DNA from: Ectothiorhodospiraceae bacterium
GTDB taxonomy: Bacteria > Pseudomonadota > Gammaproteobacteria > Nitrococcales > Aquisalimonadaceae
DNA: 51,433 bases
Direction of reading: 5' to 3'
Assembly: GCA_020831885.1 (NCBI GenBank)
Contig: JAFIFU010000022.1
Location: 1 to 51,433 of the forward strand
Shown: positions 33,626-44,713 of the stretch, piece after piece
How the letters are laid out: each line of letters begins with the position of its first letter
How positions within the stretch are numbered: position 1 is the stretch's first letter
Translations under genes and position numbers: made by a program
Notes under the pieces: model-generated
Database searches by the model: none
The model's input: only the letters and a program-made list of their open reading frames with translations
What the model was told of the DNA's origin: nothing

Positions 33626-34906
33626 ATGCAGTACCGTCTGGATGTAGCCGATCTCAAACTCGGTCATTACGTCGCCGAACTCGATCGGCCGTGGACCGAG
33701 ACTCCGTTCCTGTTTCAGGGGTTCGTGGTCAGCTCCGAAGAAGAGCTGCACAAGCTCCGCGGTCTCTGTGATCACGTCTACGTTGATGCGGAGCAATCCC
33801 GGGTTCCGGTGGAACCCCGGGCGGTTACGTTGCCCTTCCGGCGGCGCAAGCCGCGGGCGACCCTGGGTGGACCCACCACCGCCGTCACCGCTTCCCGGGT
33901 GGCGGACCTGACCAGCTTCCGCAGATCCGCCGGACACGCAGGCGGCGTGCGGGAGCGAAGCCGCGTCTATCTGCAGAAGGTGTTCAAGGACGGGCGTCTG
34001 GGTGCGTCGCTGGATACCGACGAGGCGAAGGAAGTCGTCCGGGGGCTGGTGGAGACCATTTCCGCGGATGCCAATGCCGCCATCTGGCTCACCCAGCTCA
34101 AACGCAAGGACGAATACACGTCGCTGCACTGCCTGAACGTCTGCGTGCTCACGCTGGCTTTCTGCCGGCATCTGGGCTATAGCAGCGAGGACTTGCAGAT
34201 GATCGGTCTGGGGGCGCTGTTGCATGACATCGGCAAGACCCAGACGCCCCTGGAGATCCTGAACAAGCCCGGGCCGCTAACCCGGGACGAGTTCGCCGTC
34301 ATGAAGCGGCATCCGGAGGATGGCTACCGCCTCATGCTGCGCACCGGACAGCTGCCGGAGGTGTCGCTGTCCATCATCCGCAGTCACCATGAGCGCATCC
34401 CCGGTGATGGCTATCCGCTGGCGCTCAGGGGCAGCGAACTGCAGGTTCCCGTGCTGGCGGTGGCCATTGCCGACGTCTATGATGCCATGACTAGTGATCG
34501 GATCTACCATCAGGGTATCGGTACGGATCTGGCGCTGCGCATGATGTACGAGCAGGCGGCGCAAACCTTCGGGCAGGAACTGATGGAAGCCTTCATCCGC
34601 TGCGTGGGCATCTATCCCGTGGGCAGTCTGGTGGAGTTGGGCAACCAGGCGCTGGGGCTGGTCATCGATGCCGGCGAGGACACCCGGCTGCTGCCCCGGG
34701 TGCTGCTGGTGCGCAACGCGGATGGCCGCATGCGCCCGGAACCGACCATGCTGGATCTGGCGGAACTCTCCCAGGGTGGCCGGTTGCGGGACTGGACCAT
34801 CCGTCGGGTGGTGAGCACCGCGGAAGCCGGCTTCGACCCCCGGCGGATCATGCTGGAGCAGGCCGGATTGCGACTTCCCGGATTCGATTTCGGGCAACCG
34901 TCCTGA
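33626..34906 (+). CDS. HD-GYP phosphodiesterase with N-terminal DUF3391
   Basis: The 426-residue protein has DUF3391 (about 1-130) and an HD-GYP domain (about 145-330) with HD at 200-201 (LLHDIGKTQTP), HP in MKRHPEDGY and the GYP block HHERIPGDGYP (254-264). HD-GYP enzymes hydrolyse cyclic di-GMP. The GYP block departs from the usual HHExxDGxGYP because the Asp is replaced by Pro, although the metal-binding His and Asp positions remain. The ATG at 33626 has GGGA 6 bp upstream. It is divergent from uup and converges with yheS. Confidence 0.92.
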   Translation: MQYRLDVADLKLGHYVAELDRPWTETPFLFQGFVVSSEEELHKLRGLCDHVYVDAEQSRVPVEPRAVTLPFRRRKPRATLGGPTTAVTASRVADLTSFRRSAGHAGGVRERSRVYLQKVFKDGRLGASLDTDEAKEVVRGLVETISADANAAIWLTQLKRKDEYTSLHCLNVCVLTLAFCRHLGYSSEDLQMIGLGALLHDIGKTQTPLEILNKPGPLTRDEFAVMKRHPEDGYRLMLRTGQLPEVSLSIIRSHHERIPGDGYPLALRGSELQVPVLAVAIADVYDAMTSDRIYHQGIGTDLALRMMYEQAAQTFGQELMEAFIRCVGIYPVGSLVELGNQALGLVIDAGEDTRLLPRVLLVRNADGRMRPEPTMLDLAELSQGGRLRDWTIRRVVSTAEAGFDPRRIMLEQAGLRLPGFDFGQPS

Positions 34907-34910
34907 GGCT

Positions 34911-34950
34911 GGCCCGGAGCGCCATGGGAAGAGATCAGTGCTTCCTTAGG
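34911..34950 (-). repeat. Dispersed repeat, copy A, overlapping the yheS stop codon
   Basis: Read on the minus strand it begins at the yheS stop (TAAGGAAGCACTGATC) and continues through TTCCCATGG and GCTCCGG. The 51.36-kb element matches it at about 31 of 38 positions. The plus-strand word GATCAGTGCTTCCTTA (34933-34948) also recurs exactly at 51352-51367. Confidence 0.7.
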
Positions 34951-36847
34951 GGGCGCCGGCGTCCTCCAGTTCCGCCGCCGCCTGCATCCAGTTGTCCTCC
35001 ACCTCCTGCAGGCGCAGGCTGATACCCCCCTGTTCCTTGAGGAGCTCCTGCAGGCGATTCCGGTGTGCCTCCTGGTAGAGCTCCGGTCGGGCGAGCTCCT
35101 GTTCCAGTGCCGCTTTCCGCTGTTCCAGTTGGTTCAGCTCCCGCTCCAGGGACTCCACCCGCCGGCGCAGCGGTTGCATTGCCTTTCGCCGGTCGGCTTC
35201 CCGCCGCCGCTGCTCCCGCCGATGGGCTGCCGTGGTCCGGCCGCTGTCCGCCTGTGGTTCCTGCTCCCCGGTGGCCTGGCGGCGGCCGGCCAGCCAGCGG
35301 GCATAGTCGTCCAGGTCGCCTTGGAATTCCTGTAACCGATGATCCGCCACCAGGTACAGGCGGTCCGTGGTCATGCGCAGTAGATGTCGATCGTGCGCGA
35401 TCACCACCAGAGCGCCGGTGAACCACTGCAGGGCCACGGCCAGGGCCTGGCGCATGTCCAGATCCAGATGGTTGGTGGGTTCGTCCAGTAGCAACACGTT
35501 GGGCCGCTGGTAGACCAGCAGGGCGAGCACCAGGCGCGCCTTTTCGCCGCCGGAAAACGGGGCCACGGGGGCCAGGGCGTTGTCCCCGGTGAAGCCGAAG
35601 TTGCCCAGGAAGTCCCGCAGGCGTTGCTCCGTTGCCCGGGGGTCCAGCCGTTGGAGGTGCAACAGGGGGGAGGCTGACGCATCCAACTGCTCAAGCTGGT
35701 GTTGGGCGAAATAGCCCACCGCCAGTTCCTGTGCGGTATGCCGGTGACCGGCCTGCAGGGGCTGCACACCGGCGATACTGCGGATCAGCGTGGATTTACC
35801 CGCGCCGTTGGGGCCCAGCAGGCCGATACAGTCCCCGGGAGACAATTGCAGGTTGACCCCGGACAGTACCGGGGTGTCGCCGTAGCCCACCGTGGCATCT
35901 TCCAGTTGCAGCAGGGGGTTAGGCAAACGCTCGGGTTCGGCGAACCCGAACCGGAATGCCTGTGGCTCGCGGACGGCCTCGGTGAATTCCATGCGTTCCA
36001 GCGCCTTGATGCGGCTCTGGGCCTGCCGGGCCTTGGTGGCCTTGGCCCGGAAGCGGTCGATGAATTGCTGTAATCGAGCCCGCTCCCGCTGCTGGCGTTC
36101 GTGGGTGGCCTGCTGCTGTTCCAGGCGCACGGCCCGCTGGCGTTCGAAGTCCGAGTAGTTGCCGGTGTAGGTGTGCATGCCTCCCCCGTCCAGGTGGATC
36201 ATGCGCTGTGCCACGGCGTCCAGGAACTCCCGGTCATGGGAGATCAGCAGCAGCGTTCCCGGGTAGCCGCCCAGCCAGTCCTGTAGCCAGAGGACGGCGT
36301 CCAGGTCCAGGTGGTTGGTGGGTTCGTCCAGCAGCAACAGATCCGAGCGGCACATGAGGGCCTGGGCCAGATTCAGCCGCATGCGCCAGCCGCCGGAGAA
36401 TTCCTCCACCGGAATCTGCTCCTGGCCGGGCGCGAAGCCCAGCCCGTGCAACAAGCGGGCGGCGCGGGCATGCGCGCCATAGCCGTCGATGGCGTGCATC
36501 TGTTCGTGCAGGCTGGCGATGCGGACGCCGTCCTGGCGGCTTTCGGCATGGGCCAGGTCCGCCTGCACGCGGCGCAGCTCCGCGTCGCCGTCCATGACGT
36601 ATTCCAGTGCCGGGCGGGGGTCAGCCGGGGTCTCCTGGGCCACGTGGGCGATGACCAGACCCGGTGGGAGCCGGCATTCGCCCGCATCGGCCTGAAGCGC
36701 ACCGCGGATCAGGCTGAACAGACTGGACTTGCCGGTTCCGTTGGCACCAATGATGCCCACGCGTTCGCCGGCGTGGATGGTCAGGCTGGCGCCGGAAATC
36801 AGCAGATTGCCACCGCGCCGCAGGGAGAGATTGACGAGATTCAGCAT
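34946..36847 (-). CDS. yheS: ABC-F family ATPase YheS
   Basis: The 633-residue two-ABC soluble protein has Walker A sequences GANGTGKSS (34-42) and GPNGAGKST, signatures EFSGGWRMRLNLAQAL and FSGGEKARLVLALL, and two LLLLDEPTNHLDLD blocks. A linker rich in Arg/Gln lies between them and a charged coiled coil ends the protein. It matches the YheS branch of ABC-F, ribosome-associated translation factors. The ATG at 36847 starts MLNLVNLSLRRGG, the expected start. Its stop codon lies inside a dispersed repeat. It is divergent from the FadH gene. Confidence 0.93.
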   Translation of the reverse strand: MLNLVNLSLRRGGNLLISGASLTIHAGERVGIIGANGTGKSSLFSLIRGALQADAGECRLPPGLVIAHVAQETPADPRPALEYVMDGDAELRRVQADLAHAESRQDGVRIASLHEQMHAIDGYGAHARAARLLHGLGFAPGQEQIPVEEFSGGWRMRLNLAQALMCRSDLLLLDEPTNHLDLDAVLWLQDWLGGYPGTLLLISHDREFLDAVAQRMIHLDGGGMHTYTGNYSDFERQRAVRLEQQQATHERQQRERARLQQFIDRFRAKATKARQAQSRIKALERMEFTEAVREPQAFRFGFAEPERLPNPLLQLEDATVGYGDTPVLSGVNLQLSPGDCIGLLGPNGAGKSTLIRSIAGVQPLQAGHRHTAQELAVGYFAQHQLEQLDASASPLLHLQRLDPRATEQRLRDFLGNFGFTGDNALAPVAPFSGGEKARLVLALLVYQRPNVLLLDEPTNHLDLDMRQALAVALQWFTGALVVIAHDRHLLRMTTDRLYLVADHRLQEFQGDLDDYARWLAGRRQATGEQEPQADSGRTTAAHRREQRRREADRRKAMQPLRRRVESLERELNQLEQRKAALEQELARPELYQEAHRNRLQELLKEQGGISLRLQEVEDNWMQAAAELEDAGAP

Positions 36848-36911
36848 GGCGCGAGTTTACTAAGCTTCCTGTAGCCATGGCCATACGTCCTGAAAGGCCA
36901 GTACCATGTGA

Positions 36912-39092
<2,181 letters not shown>

Positions 39093-39186
39093 GGCGCCCC
39101 GCTTCCGTGTGTGCCGCTGGCTGATTGTGTTACCTTCTTCCACCGTCTGAGTCTCGCGGTCGTCGTGGCGGAGGGCCACGCAACCA

Positions 39187-41031
39187 ATGGAATGCGCGCC
39201 TATGTCTGTGCCGTCCCCGGAGGTCTCCGATCCGCGCTGGCTGTTGCGCAGCGTCTTCGGCTACGACGATTTCCGCCCCATGCAGGGGGATGTGGTCCAG
39301 CATCTGGTGGAGGGCAACGATGCCCTGGTACTGATGCCCACCGGTGGCGGAAAATCCCTGTGCTACCAGATCCCGGCCATGGTGCGCCCGGGTACCGGCG
39401 TGGTGGTCTCGCCGCTGATCGCACTGATGCACGACCAGGTGGATGCCCTGGTCCAGGCCGGTGTGCGCGCCGCCTGCCTGAATTCCAGCCTCTCCTCCGA
39501 GGACGCCCGCGGCGTGGAGCGCCAGTTGCTGGCCGGGGAACTGGACCTGTTGTACGTGGCGCCGGAACGCTTGCTTGCCCCGCGGACCCTGGCGCTGCTG
39601 GATCAGTGCCGGATCGCCCTGTTCGCCATTGACGAGGCGCACTGCGTTTCCCAGTGGGGTCACGATTTCCGGCCCGAGTACCTGCAGCTATCCCAACTGC
39701 ACGAGCGGTATCCCGCCGTGCCGCGCATCGCGCTCACGGCCACCGCCGACGGGCGGACCCGCGAGGAGATCGCCCAGCGTCTCGGTCTGCGTGGGGCGCG
39801 ACGCTTCATCAGCAGTTTCGATCGTCCGAATATCCGCTATACCATCGCGCCGAAAGACAACGCCAGACAGCAGTTGCTGAGCTTTCTCAAGCGGGAACAT
39901 CCCGGCGAGGCGGGCATCGTCTACTGTCTTTCGCGCCGGCGCGTGGATGAGACCGCCGATTGGCTCCGGCGACAGGGCTGGGACGCGCTGCCGTATCATG
40001 CGGGCCTGTCGGCGGAGGATCGGCGCGCTCACCAACAGCGCTTCGTCAGCGACGACGGCGTGATCATGGTGGCGACCATCGCCTTCGGTATGGGAATCGA
40101 CAAGCCAGATGTCCGTTTTGTGGCACATCTGGACCTGCCACGCAGCCTGGAGGCGTACTACCAGGAGACCGGACGGGCCGGCCGGGACGGTCTGCGGGCC
40201 AACGCCTGGATGGTGTACGGTCACCAGGATGTGGTCATGCTGCGGCAGCTGCTGGAGGAATCGGCCGCGGCGGCGGAGCAGAAGCGGGTGGAACGGCAGA
40301 AGCTGGAGGCCACGCTGGCGTTCTGTGAACTGACCGCCTGCCGCCGCCAGCATCTGTTGGGTTATTTCGGGGAACGGTTGGCGGAACCCTGCGGAAATTG
40401 CGACAACTGCCTGAATCCGCCGCCGACCTGGGACGCCACGGAGCCGGCGCGAATGGCGCTGTCCTGCGTCTACCGCACCGGACAGCGTTTCGGTGTCGCG
40501 CAATTGGTGGACGTGCTGCTGGGCAAGGACACCGAGCGTGTCCGTGCCCTGAGACATGACCGGCTCTCCACCTTCGGTATCGGCAAGGATCTGGATGCCA
40601 GGGGCTGGCGAACCCTGTTCCGTCAGCTTCTGGCCTTGGGCTATCTGCGGGTGGATGCCGAGGGCTACGGCACGCTGGCACTCACTGATCGCTGCCGTCC
40701 GCTGTTGCGCGGGGAGGAAAGACTGGAGCTGCGGCGGGAGGTTGCGGGGCGGCGGCGCTCCCGGGGCAGCCGGAGTGAACGTTTCGTCGCCGAGGCCGAC
40801 CAGCAGCTCTGGGAAGCGTTGCGGGCCTGCCGGCGCCGTCTGGCTGAGGCGCAGGGGGTGCCGCCCTACGTGATCTTCCATGACGCCACGCTGCTGGAGA
40901 TGCTGGATCAGCGGCCTGTCACGCTGGAGCAGATGGCCGCAATTCCCGGCGTGGGCGAAGCCCGGTTGGCCAAGTACGGCCAGGCGTTCCTGGACGTTCT
41001 CGCCGGCAAACCACCGCCCGGCCCGGCGTAG
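39187..41031 (+). CDS. recQ: ATP-dependent DNA helicase RecQ
   Basis: The 614-residue helicase has motif [13 protein letters not shown], motif [19 protein letters not shown], motif [14 protein letters not shown], a zinc-binding RQC region ([10 protein letters not shown], then CGNCDNC) and a C-terminal HRDC domain (about 530-610). RecQ unwinds DNA 3' to 5' in recombination and fork repair. The start is ATG 39187 or ATG 39202; neither has a strong ribosome site at good spacing. It follows the FadH gene after 94 bp and converges with the lipid-transport operon 126 bp later. Confidence 0.96.
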   Translation: MECAPMSVPSPEVSDPRWLLRSVFGYDDFRPMQGDVVQHLVEGNDALVLMPTGGGKSLCYQIPAMVRPGTGVVVSPLIALMHDQVDALVQAGVRAACLNSSLSSEDARGVERQLLAGELDLLYVAPERLLAPRTLALLDQCRIALFAIDEAHCVSQWGHDFRPEYLQLSQLHERYPAVPRIALTATADGRTREEIAQRLGLRGARRFISSFDRPNIRYTIAPKDNARQQLLSFLKREHPGEAGIVYCLSRRRVDETADWLRRQGWDALPYHAGLSAEDRRAHQQRFVSDDGVIMVATIAFGMGIDKPDVRFVAHLDLPRSLEAYYQETGRAGRDGLRANAWMVYGHQDVVMLRQLLEESAAAAEQKRVERQKLEATLAFCELTACRRQHLLGYFGERLAEPCGNCDNCLNPPPTWDATEPARMALSCVYRTGQRFGVAQLVDVLLGKDTERVRALRHDRLSTFGIGKDLDARGWRTLFRQLLALGYLRVDAEGYGTLALTDRCRPLLRGEERLELRREVAGRRRSRGSRSERFVAEADQQLWEALRACRRRLAEAQGVPPYVIFHDATLLEMLDQRPVTLEQMAAIPGVGEARLAKYGQAFLDVLAGKPPPGPA

Positions 41032-41157
41032 GCCGGGACCGGCGCGTTGTCCGGGGTCGCAGGTCGGTAGCCGCCCCAAGAGCCGATCACCGACAGGAAA
41101 CGGGGCAGTGCCCCACGACGATCACGTCGGAGATCCTTGCCGCGCAGGGCTTCTGTC

Positions 41158-41775
41158 CTACCGTTCCTGGTCTCGCTGGCGGAGCTGCGTCTCCAGTGTC
41201 TCCAGCGCCTGGGCCAGCGCCTGGTTGGCCGCTTCCACGCCGGCACGGGGTGTTGTTTCCCGCATCGCGGCCCGGGTGCGGATTGTGCTGTTCAGCAGGA
41301 TCTCCTGCCCGGGCTGGCTGATCAGGCGTACCCGCAGCCCGAGGCGTGCCTGGCCGGGCATCTGCCGGAGGTCCTGCTCCAGGTAAAGGAGTTCCACCTC
41401 CAACCGGTAGTCCGCCGTTACCGTGGCCGGGCTGGCGACCACAGCGGTGAACAGCCCGCGGTTCTCCAGATGCTCCACAAGAATCGGCTGGAGTTGGCGG
41501 GCCGGCCGGTCGGACCAGCGGTTATGGGCGTAGTAGCGGATCTCGTGCTCGCTTTCCCGGTAGGCCATGGCCGCGGTGTCGTAGCCGGGAAGGGGCTGCA
41601 CCCGGGCGATCATCAGCACGGCGTTCCGGGGCGTCCCCATGTCCAGCCCGGTGGTGACCGGCGTGACCAGTTGCCAGGTCTGCGGATGGGTCTGCTGCCC
41701 GGTATTCAAAGACATGCAGCCGGTGAGCAGCGCGGCGGCGGCGACGGCAAGCAGGCGGGTGGCGATAGCTGTCAT
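41158..41775 (-). CDS. ABC-transport auxiliary lipoprotein (PqiC/LetC-like)
   Basis: The 205-residue protein has a lipoprotein signal (LLTGC; Cys20) and the PqiC-like fold pattern: VLMIARVQPLPGYDTAAMAYRE near the start and VEHLENRGLFTAVV in the middle. Lipoproteins of this family (DUF330) sit in the outer or inner membrane and accompany MCE transporters. It is the last gene of the MlaE-F-D operon, overlapping mlaD by 4 bp, so it probably receives or hands over phospholipid. Confidence 0.85.
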   Translation of the reverse strand: MTAIATRLLAVAAAALLTGCMSLNTGQQTHPQTWQLVTPVTTGLDMGTPRNAVLMIARVQPLPGYDTAAMAYRESEHEIRYYAHNRWSDRPARQLQPILVEHLENRGLFTAVVASPATVTADYRLEVELLYLEQDLRQMPGQARLGLRVRLISQPGQEILLNSTIRTRAAMRETTPRAGVEAANQALAQALETLETQLRQRDQER

Positions 41776-42722
41776 GGTTCCTCTCCGGGGCCGGCAGGGC
41801 GTTGGGGTCGCCCGAAGATCAGTCGGTTCGGCTGTTCGCTCAGCTCGTCCGTGAGGCGGTTGATGCCGCCGGCCGTGTCCTGCAGCTCCAGCATCAACTG
41901 GTTCAACTGGGGTAGAAGATTGCTGCCCAGCACTTCCAGGCTTCGCACGCCTTCACGGCTGAGGGCACTAATATCCTCGCTGGCTTCACCCGCCTGGCGT
42001 GCCGCCTGATCCAGGGATTCGCCCACTTTGTCGAAGCCGGCCAGGGTGGTTTCCAGTTGCTGGAACAGGGGGAGCAGTTGTTCACTGGCGCGGGCGGTCT
42101 GATCGATGGTGGACTCCCCGGCTTCCAGCATGCGTTCGAGCCGGTCGCTGTTGTCCGCAAGCGTGCGGCTGAGTCGTTCCAGGTTATCCAGCGTCGCACT
42201 GATGGCGTCCAGGTTGTCGTCATCCAGCAGTCTGGCCACTTGTCCGGCAAGCTGATCCAGGGTTTCCACACCTTGGGCCAATCCGGCCTCCAGGCGGTTT
42301 ACCAGGGATGGCCGCATTTCCAGGACCGGGTACGGTTCCCCTTCCGGAATCGGCGGACGGCCGGCGTCGGCACTACCGCCGCGCAATTCGATGTGGGTCA
42401 GCCCGGTCAGCCCCTGGGTGGAGAGTTGTGCCGTGGTATCGGCCCGCACCGGGGTGCCGCGTTCCACATCCACCTGAATCCGCACTTGCCCCGGGCGGTC
42501 CGGTAGCAGATCGATGCGGTGGACCCGGCCCACGTTGACCCCCTGAAACTTGACCTCGGCGGAGCCGGAAAGCCCGCCCACGGATTCGTCGGAATAGATG
42601 GTGTAGCGCTCATACTCGCGGGTGGTAAGGTCGGCGCTGAACCAGAGTCCCGCGCCCACCAGCGCGGTGCCCAGAATCAGCACAAACAGTCCCACGGCGA
42701 TGTAGCCGACGCGGGTTTCCAT
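41772..42722 (-). CDS. mlaD: MCE-domain protein, MlaD-like
   Basis: The 316-residue protein has one N-terminal membrane anchor (about 8-30) and a single MCE domain (about 38-115, with GLSGSAEVKFQGVNVGRVHRI). A long C-terminal helical region (150-300) probably forms a coiled coil or channel. It is larger than E. coli MlaD (183 residues), closer to MCE proteins of other proteobacteria. It binds lipid in the periplasm and works with the permease and ATPase encoded just upstream. The ATG at 42722 overlaps the ATPase gene stop (TGATG). Confidence 0.9.
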   Translation of the reverse strand: METRVGYIAVGLFVLILGTALVGAGLWFSADLTTREYERYTIYSDESVGGLSGSAEVKFQGVNVGRVHRIDLLPDRPGQVRIQVDVERGTPVRADTTAQLSTQGLTGLTHIELRGGSADAGRPPIPEGEPYPVLEMRPSLVNRLEAGLAQGVETLDQLAGQVARLLDDDNLDAISATLDNLERLSRTLADNSDRLERMLEAGESTIDQTARASEQLLPLFQQLETTLAGFDKVGESLDQAARQAGEASEDISALSREGVRSLEVLGSNLLPQLNQLMLELQDTAGGINRLTDELSEQPNRLIFGRPQRPAGPGEEP

Positions 42723-43486
42723 CAGTTCGCTCTCCTCGTCTTGCCGCGCGTCCCGGAAAAGTAATCGCTGATGGCAGGATGCGGTGACTTCGCCAATTCG
42801 GCAATGGGTGCCGCGGCAACCACCTTGCGTTCAGCCAGGAAGGCGACCCGATCGGTGGCGGTCCAGAGTGTATCCAGATCGTGGGTGATCATCACCACGG
42901 CCAGGCCGAGCAGTTGGCGCAGCTCCATGATGCGCTCATCGAACGCGCCAGCGCTGACCGGGTCCAGCCCGGAGGTGGGCTCGTCCAGGAACAGCAGATC
43001 CGGGTCCATGGCCAGGGCACGGGCGAGGGCGGCCCGCTTCACCATGCCGCCGCTGAGCTCGTTGGGCAGTTTGCCGGCGGCCTCCGGCGGCAGGCCCGCC
43101 AGGCGGATCTTGAGCATGCCCAGTTCCTCCCGCTCATACCGTTTCAGCCGGCTGTGCTCGGCAATGGGGAAACAGACGTTCTCCAGGACGGTCATCCCGG
43201 TGAAGAGGGCACCGTGCTGAAACATGACACCGATCCGGCGACGCAACCCATGCTGGGCACGGGCGTTCAGATGGCTGCAGTCCTGCCCGAACAACCGCAC
43301 CTGGCCCCGCGTGGGGCGCGTCAATAGTGTCATATGCCGCATCAACACGGTCTTTCCACTGCCGCTGCCACCGACAATAGCCAGGATCTCCCCTCGCTCC
43401 ACGTGCAGGTCCAGGTGCTGGTGAATCAGATGCCCACCGAGGCGTGTCTCCAGATCCTGCACATCCACCACGTGTTCCCGTTCCAT
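42722..43486 (-). CDS. mlaF: Lipid-transport ABC ATPase, MlaF-like
   Basis: The 254-residue ATPase has Walker A GGSGSGKTVLMRH, signature LSGGMVKRAALARAL and Walker B DLLFLDEPTSGLDPVSAG, followed by the H-loop MITHDLDT. This fits MlaF, which powers MCE-dependent lipid movement across the periplasm. The ATG at 43486 is 2 bp after the permease stop. The N-terminus has a family-typical VQDLETRLGGHLIHQHLDL. Confidence 0.92.
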   Translation of the reverse strand: MEREHVVDVQDLETRLGGHLIHQHLDLHVERGEILAIVGGSGSGKTVLMRHMTLLTRPTRGQVRLFGQDCSHLNARAQHGLRRRIGVMFQHGALFTGMTVLENVCFPIAEHSRLKRYEREELGMLKIRLAGLPPEAAGKLPNELSGGMVKRAALARALAMDPDLLFLDEPTSGLDPVSAGAFDERIMELRQLLGLAVVMITHDLDTLWTATDRVAFLAERKVVAAAPIAELAKSPHPAISDYFSGTRGKTRRAN

Positions 43487-43488
43487 GG

Positions 43489-44628
43489 CTACAGCCCGAG
43501 TAGATTGAAGATCACTGAGAAAATGGCATCCACCACGATGACCAGGAAGATGCCGTGGACCACGCTGCGGGTAGTGGCGCGACCGACGCTCTCTGTGCTA
43601 CCGCGTACCGAGAAGCCGTGGTAACAGCCCACGGCGGCGATGATCACTGCGAATACCGGCGCCTTGATGATGCCGACCCAGAAGGAACTGGGCGCCATGG
43701 CGTCGGGGATGCGTTGAATGAATTCCGTGAAGCCCACATCGAACATGGCATTGGCCACCACCATACCGCCCAGCACCCCCACAACGTCCGCGAACAGGGT
43801 GAGCAGCGGCATCGCCAGCACCAGGGCCACCACCTTTGGGAGCACCAGCATCTCGTAGGGCGTGATGCCGGTGACCCGCAAGGCATCGATTTCCTCGGTG
43901 ATACGCATGGTTCCGATCTGTGCGGCGTATGAGGAGCCGGTTCTGCCGGCCACGATGATGGCCGTCATCAGTGGCGCCATCTCCCGCAGCATGGTGATCA
44001 CCAGCAGATCCACCAGAAAGATGTTCGCCCCATAGCGCTCCAACGGCGTTCCGCCCTGATAGGCGATGACCACCCCGGTGAGAAAGACAAGCAGGCCCAG
44101 AATGGGGATGGCCCGCACGCCGGCAATCTCGATCTCCGCGATGATCTGTTTCCACCGCAGACGATGCGGGCGCAGCAGGCGCGGGAAAAAATCCAAGGCC
44201 AGTTCACCCAAAAAGGCGACGAAGTCCAGCGCCTCGCGGCCGGTATCCACCGTGCGCCGCCCCACAGCTTCTATCATCCCCTCGCGCCGGGGGGGTGGCG
44301 GAGGCAGGCTGTCGGTTTCCCGGACCAGGTCCAGCAGGTGCCGGTGGTGATCGGAGAGGTGGGAGACATCCAGTTCCGCGCCCTGCTGCGCCAGACGCTG
44401 CCGCAGCCGGTGCAGGAGCAGGGCGCCCGCCGTATCCAGACGACTCACGGCTGTGGTGTCCAGTTCCCAACGGGCACCGTGCTCCGCCTGCAGACTGTTC
44501 AGGACCCGTGCCATGCCGTTAAGCTGGGGTGCGGTCCAGTCACCACGACAGGCGAGCACGGTGCCATCCAGGGCAACCCCCGGGGCCTGTTCTGCTGACA
44601 GGTCAGTGCCGCCCATGCCCGGACGCAT
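43489..44628 (-). CDS. mlaE: Lipid-transport permease MlaE with N-terminal STAS domain
   Basis: The 379-residue protein has a soluble STAS-type domain (about 15-105) fused to a MlaE permease. The permease part shows GVVIAYQGGTPLERYGAN, REMAPLMTAIIVAGRTGSSYAAQIGTM and the EEIDALRVTGITPYE motif, a classic MlaE block that contacts the ATPase. In E. coli the STAS protein MlaB is separate; here it is fused. It is the first gene of the operon, preceded by an extended -10 promoter. The ATG at 44628 or 44616 could be used; ribosome sites are weak. Confidence 0.92.
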   Translation of the reverse strand: MRPGMGGTDLSAEQAPGVALDGTVLACRGDWTAPQLNGMARVLNSLQAEHGARWELDTTAVSRLDTAGALLLHRLRQRLAQQGAELDVSHLSDHHRHLLDLVRETDSLPPPPPRREGMIEAVGRRTVDTGREALDFVAFLGELALDFFPRLLRPHRLRWKQIIAEIEIAGVRAIPILGLLVFLTGVVIAYQGGTPLERYGANIFLVDLLVITMLREMAPLMTAIIVAGRTGSSYAAQIGTMRITEEIDALRVTGITPYEMLVLPKVVALVLAMPLLTLFADVVGVLGGMVVANAMFDVGFTEFIQRIPDAMAPSSFWVGIIKAPVFAVIIAAVGCYHGFSVRGSTESVGRATTRSVVHGIFLVIVVDAIFSVIFNLLGL

Positions 44629-44663
44629 GTGTGCCGATCATTGAGTACCTCATGCCGATGAAC

Positions 44664-44700
44664 ATTATCACAGGCTCCGGTCAGCCCGTTTTCCGGAGCC
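44664..44700. promoter_or_regulatory. Extended -10 promoter of the lipid operon and inverted repeat shared with the rnm leader
   Basis: On the minus strand TGTGATAAT (44664-44672) is an extended -10 box. Directly upstream of it is an inverted repeat with perfect 8-bp arms GGCTCCGG (44673-44680) and CCGGAGCC (44693-44700). The same repeat ends 13 bp before the rnm start, so it could affect both genes. Confidence is moderate for the -10 and low for the repeat function. Confidence 0.4.
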
Positions 44701-44713
44701 AGCAGTACCGAGG

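Noticed and set aside
39688-41079. 463-codon open frame antisense to recQ
   Set aside because: Shadow of recQ; no family signature.
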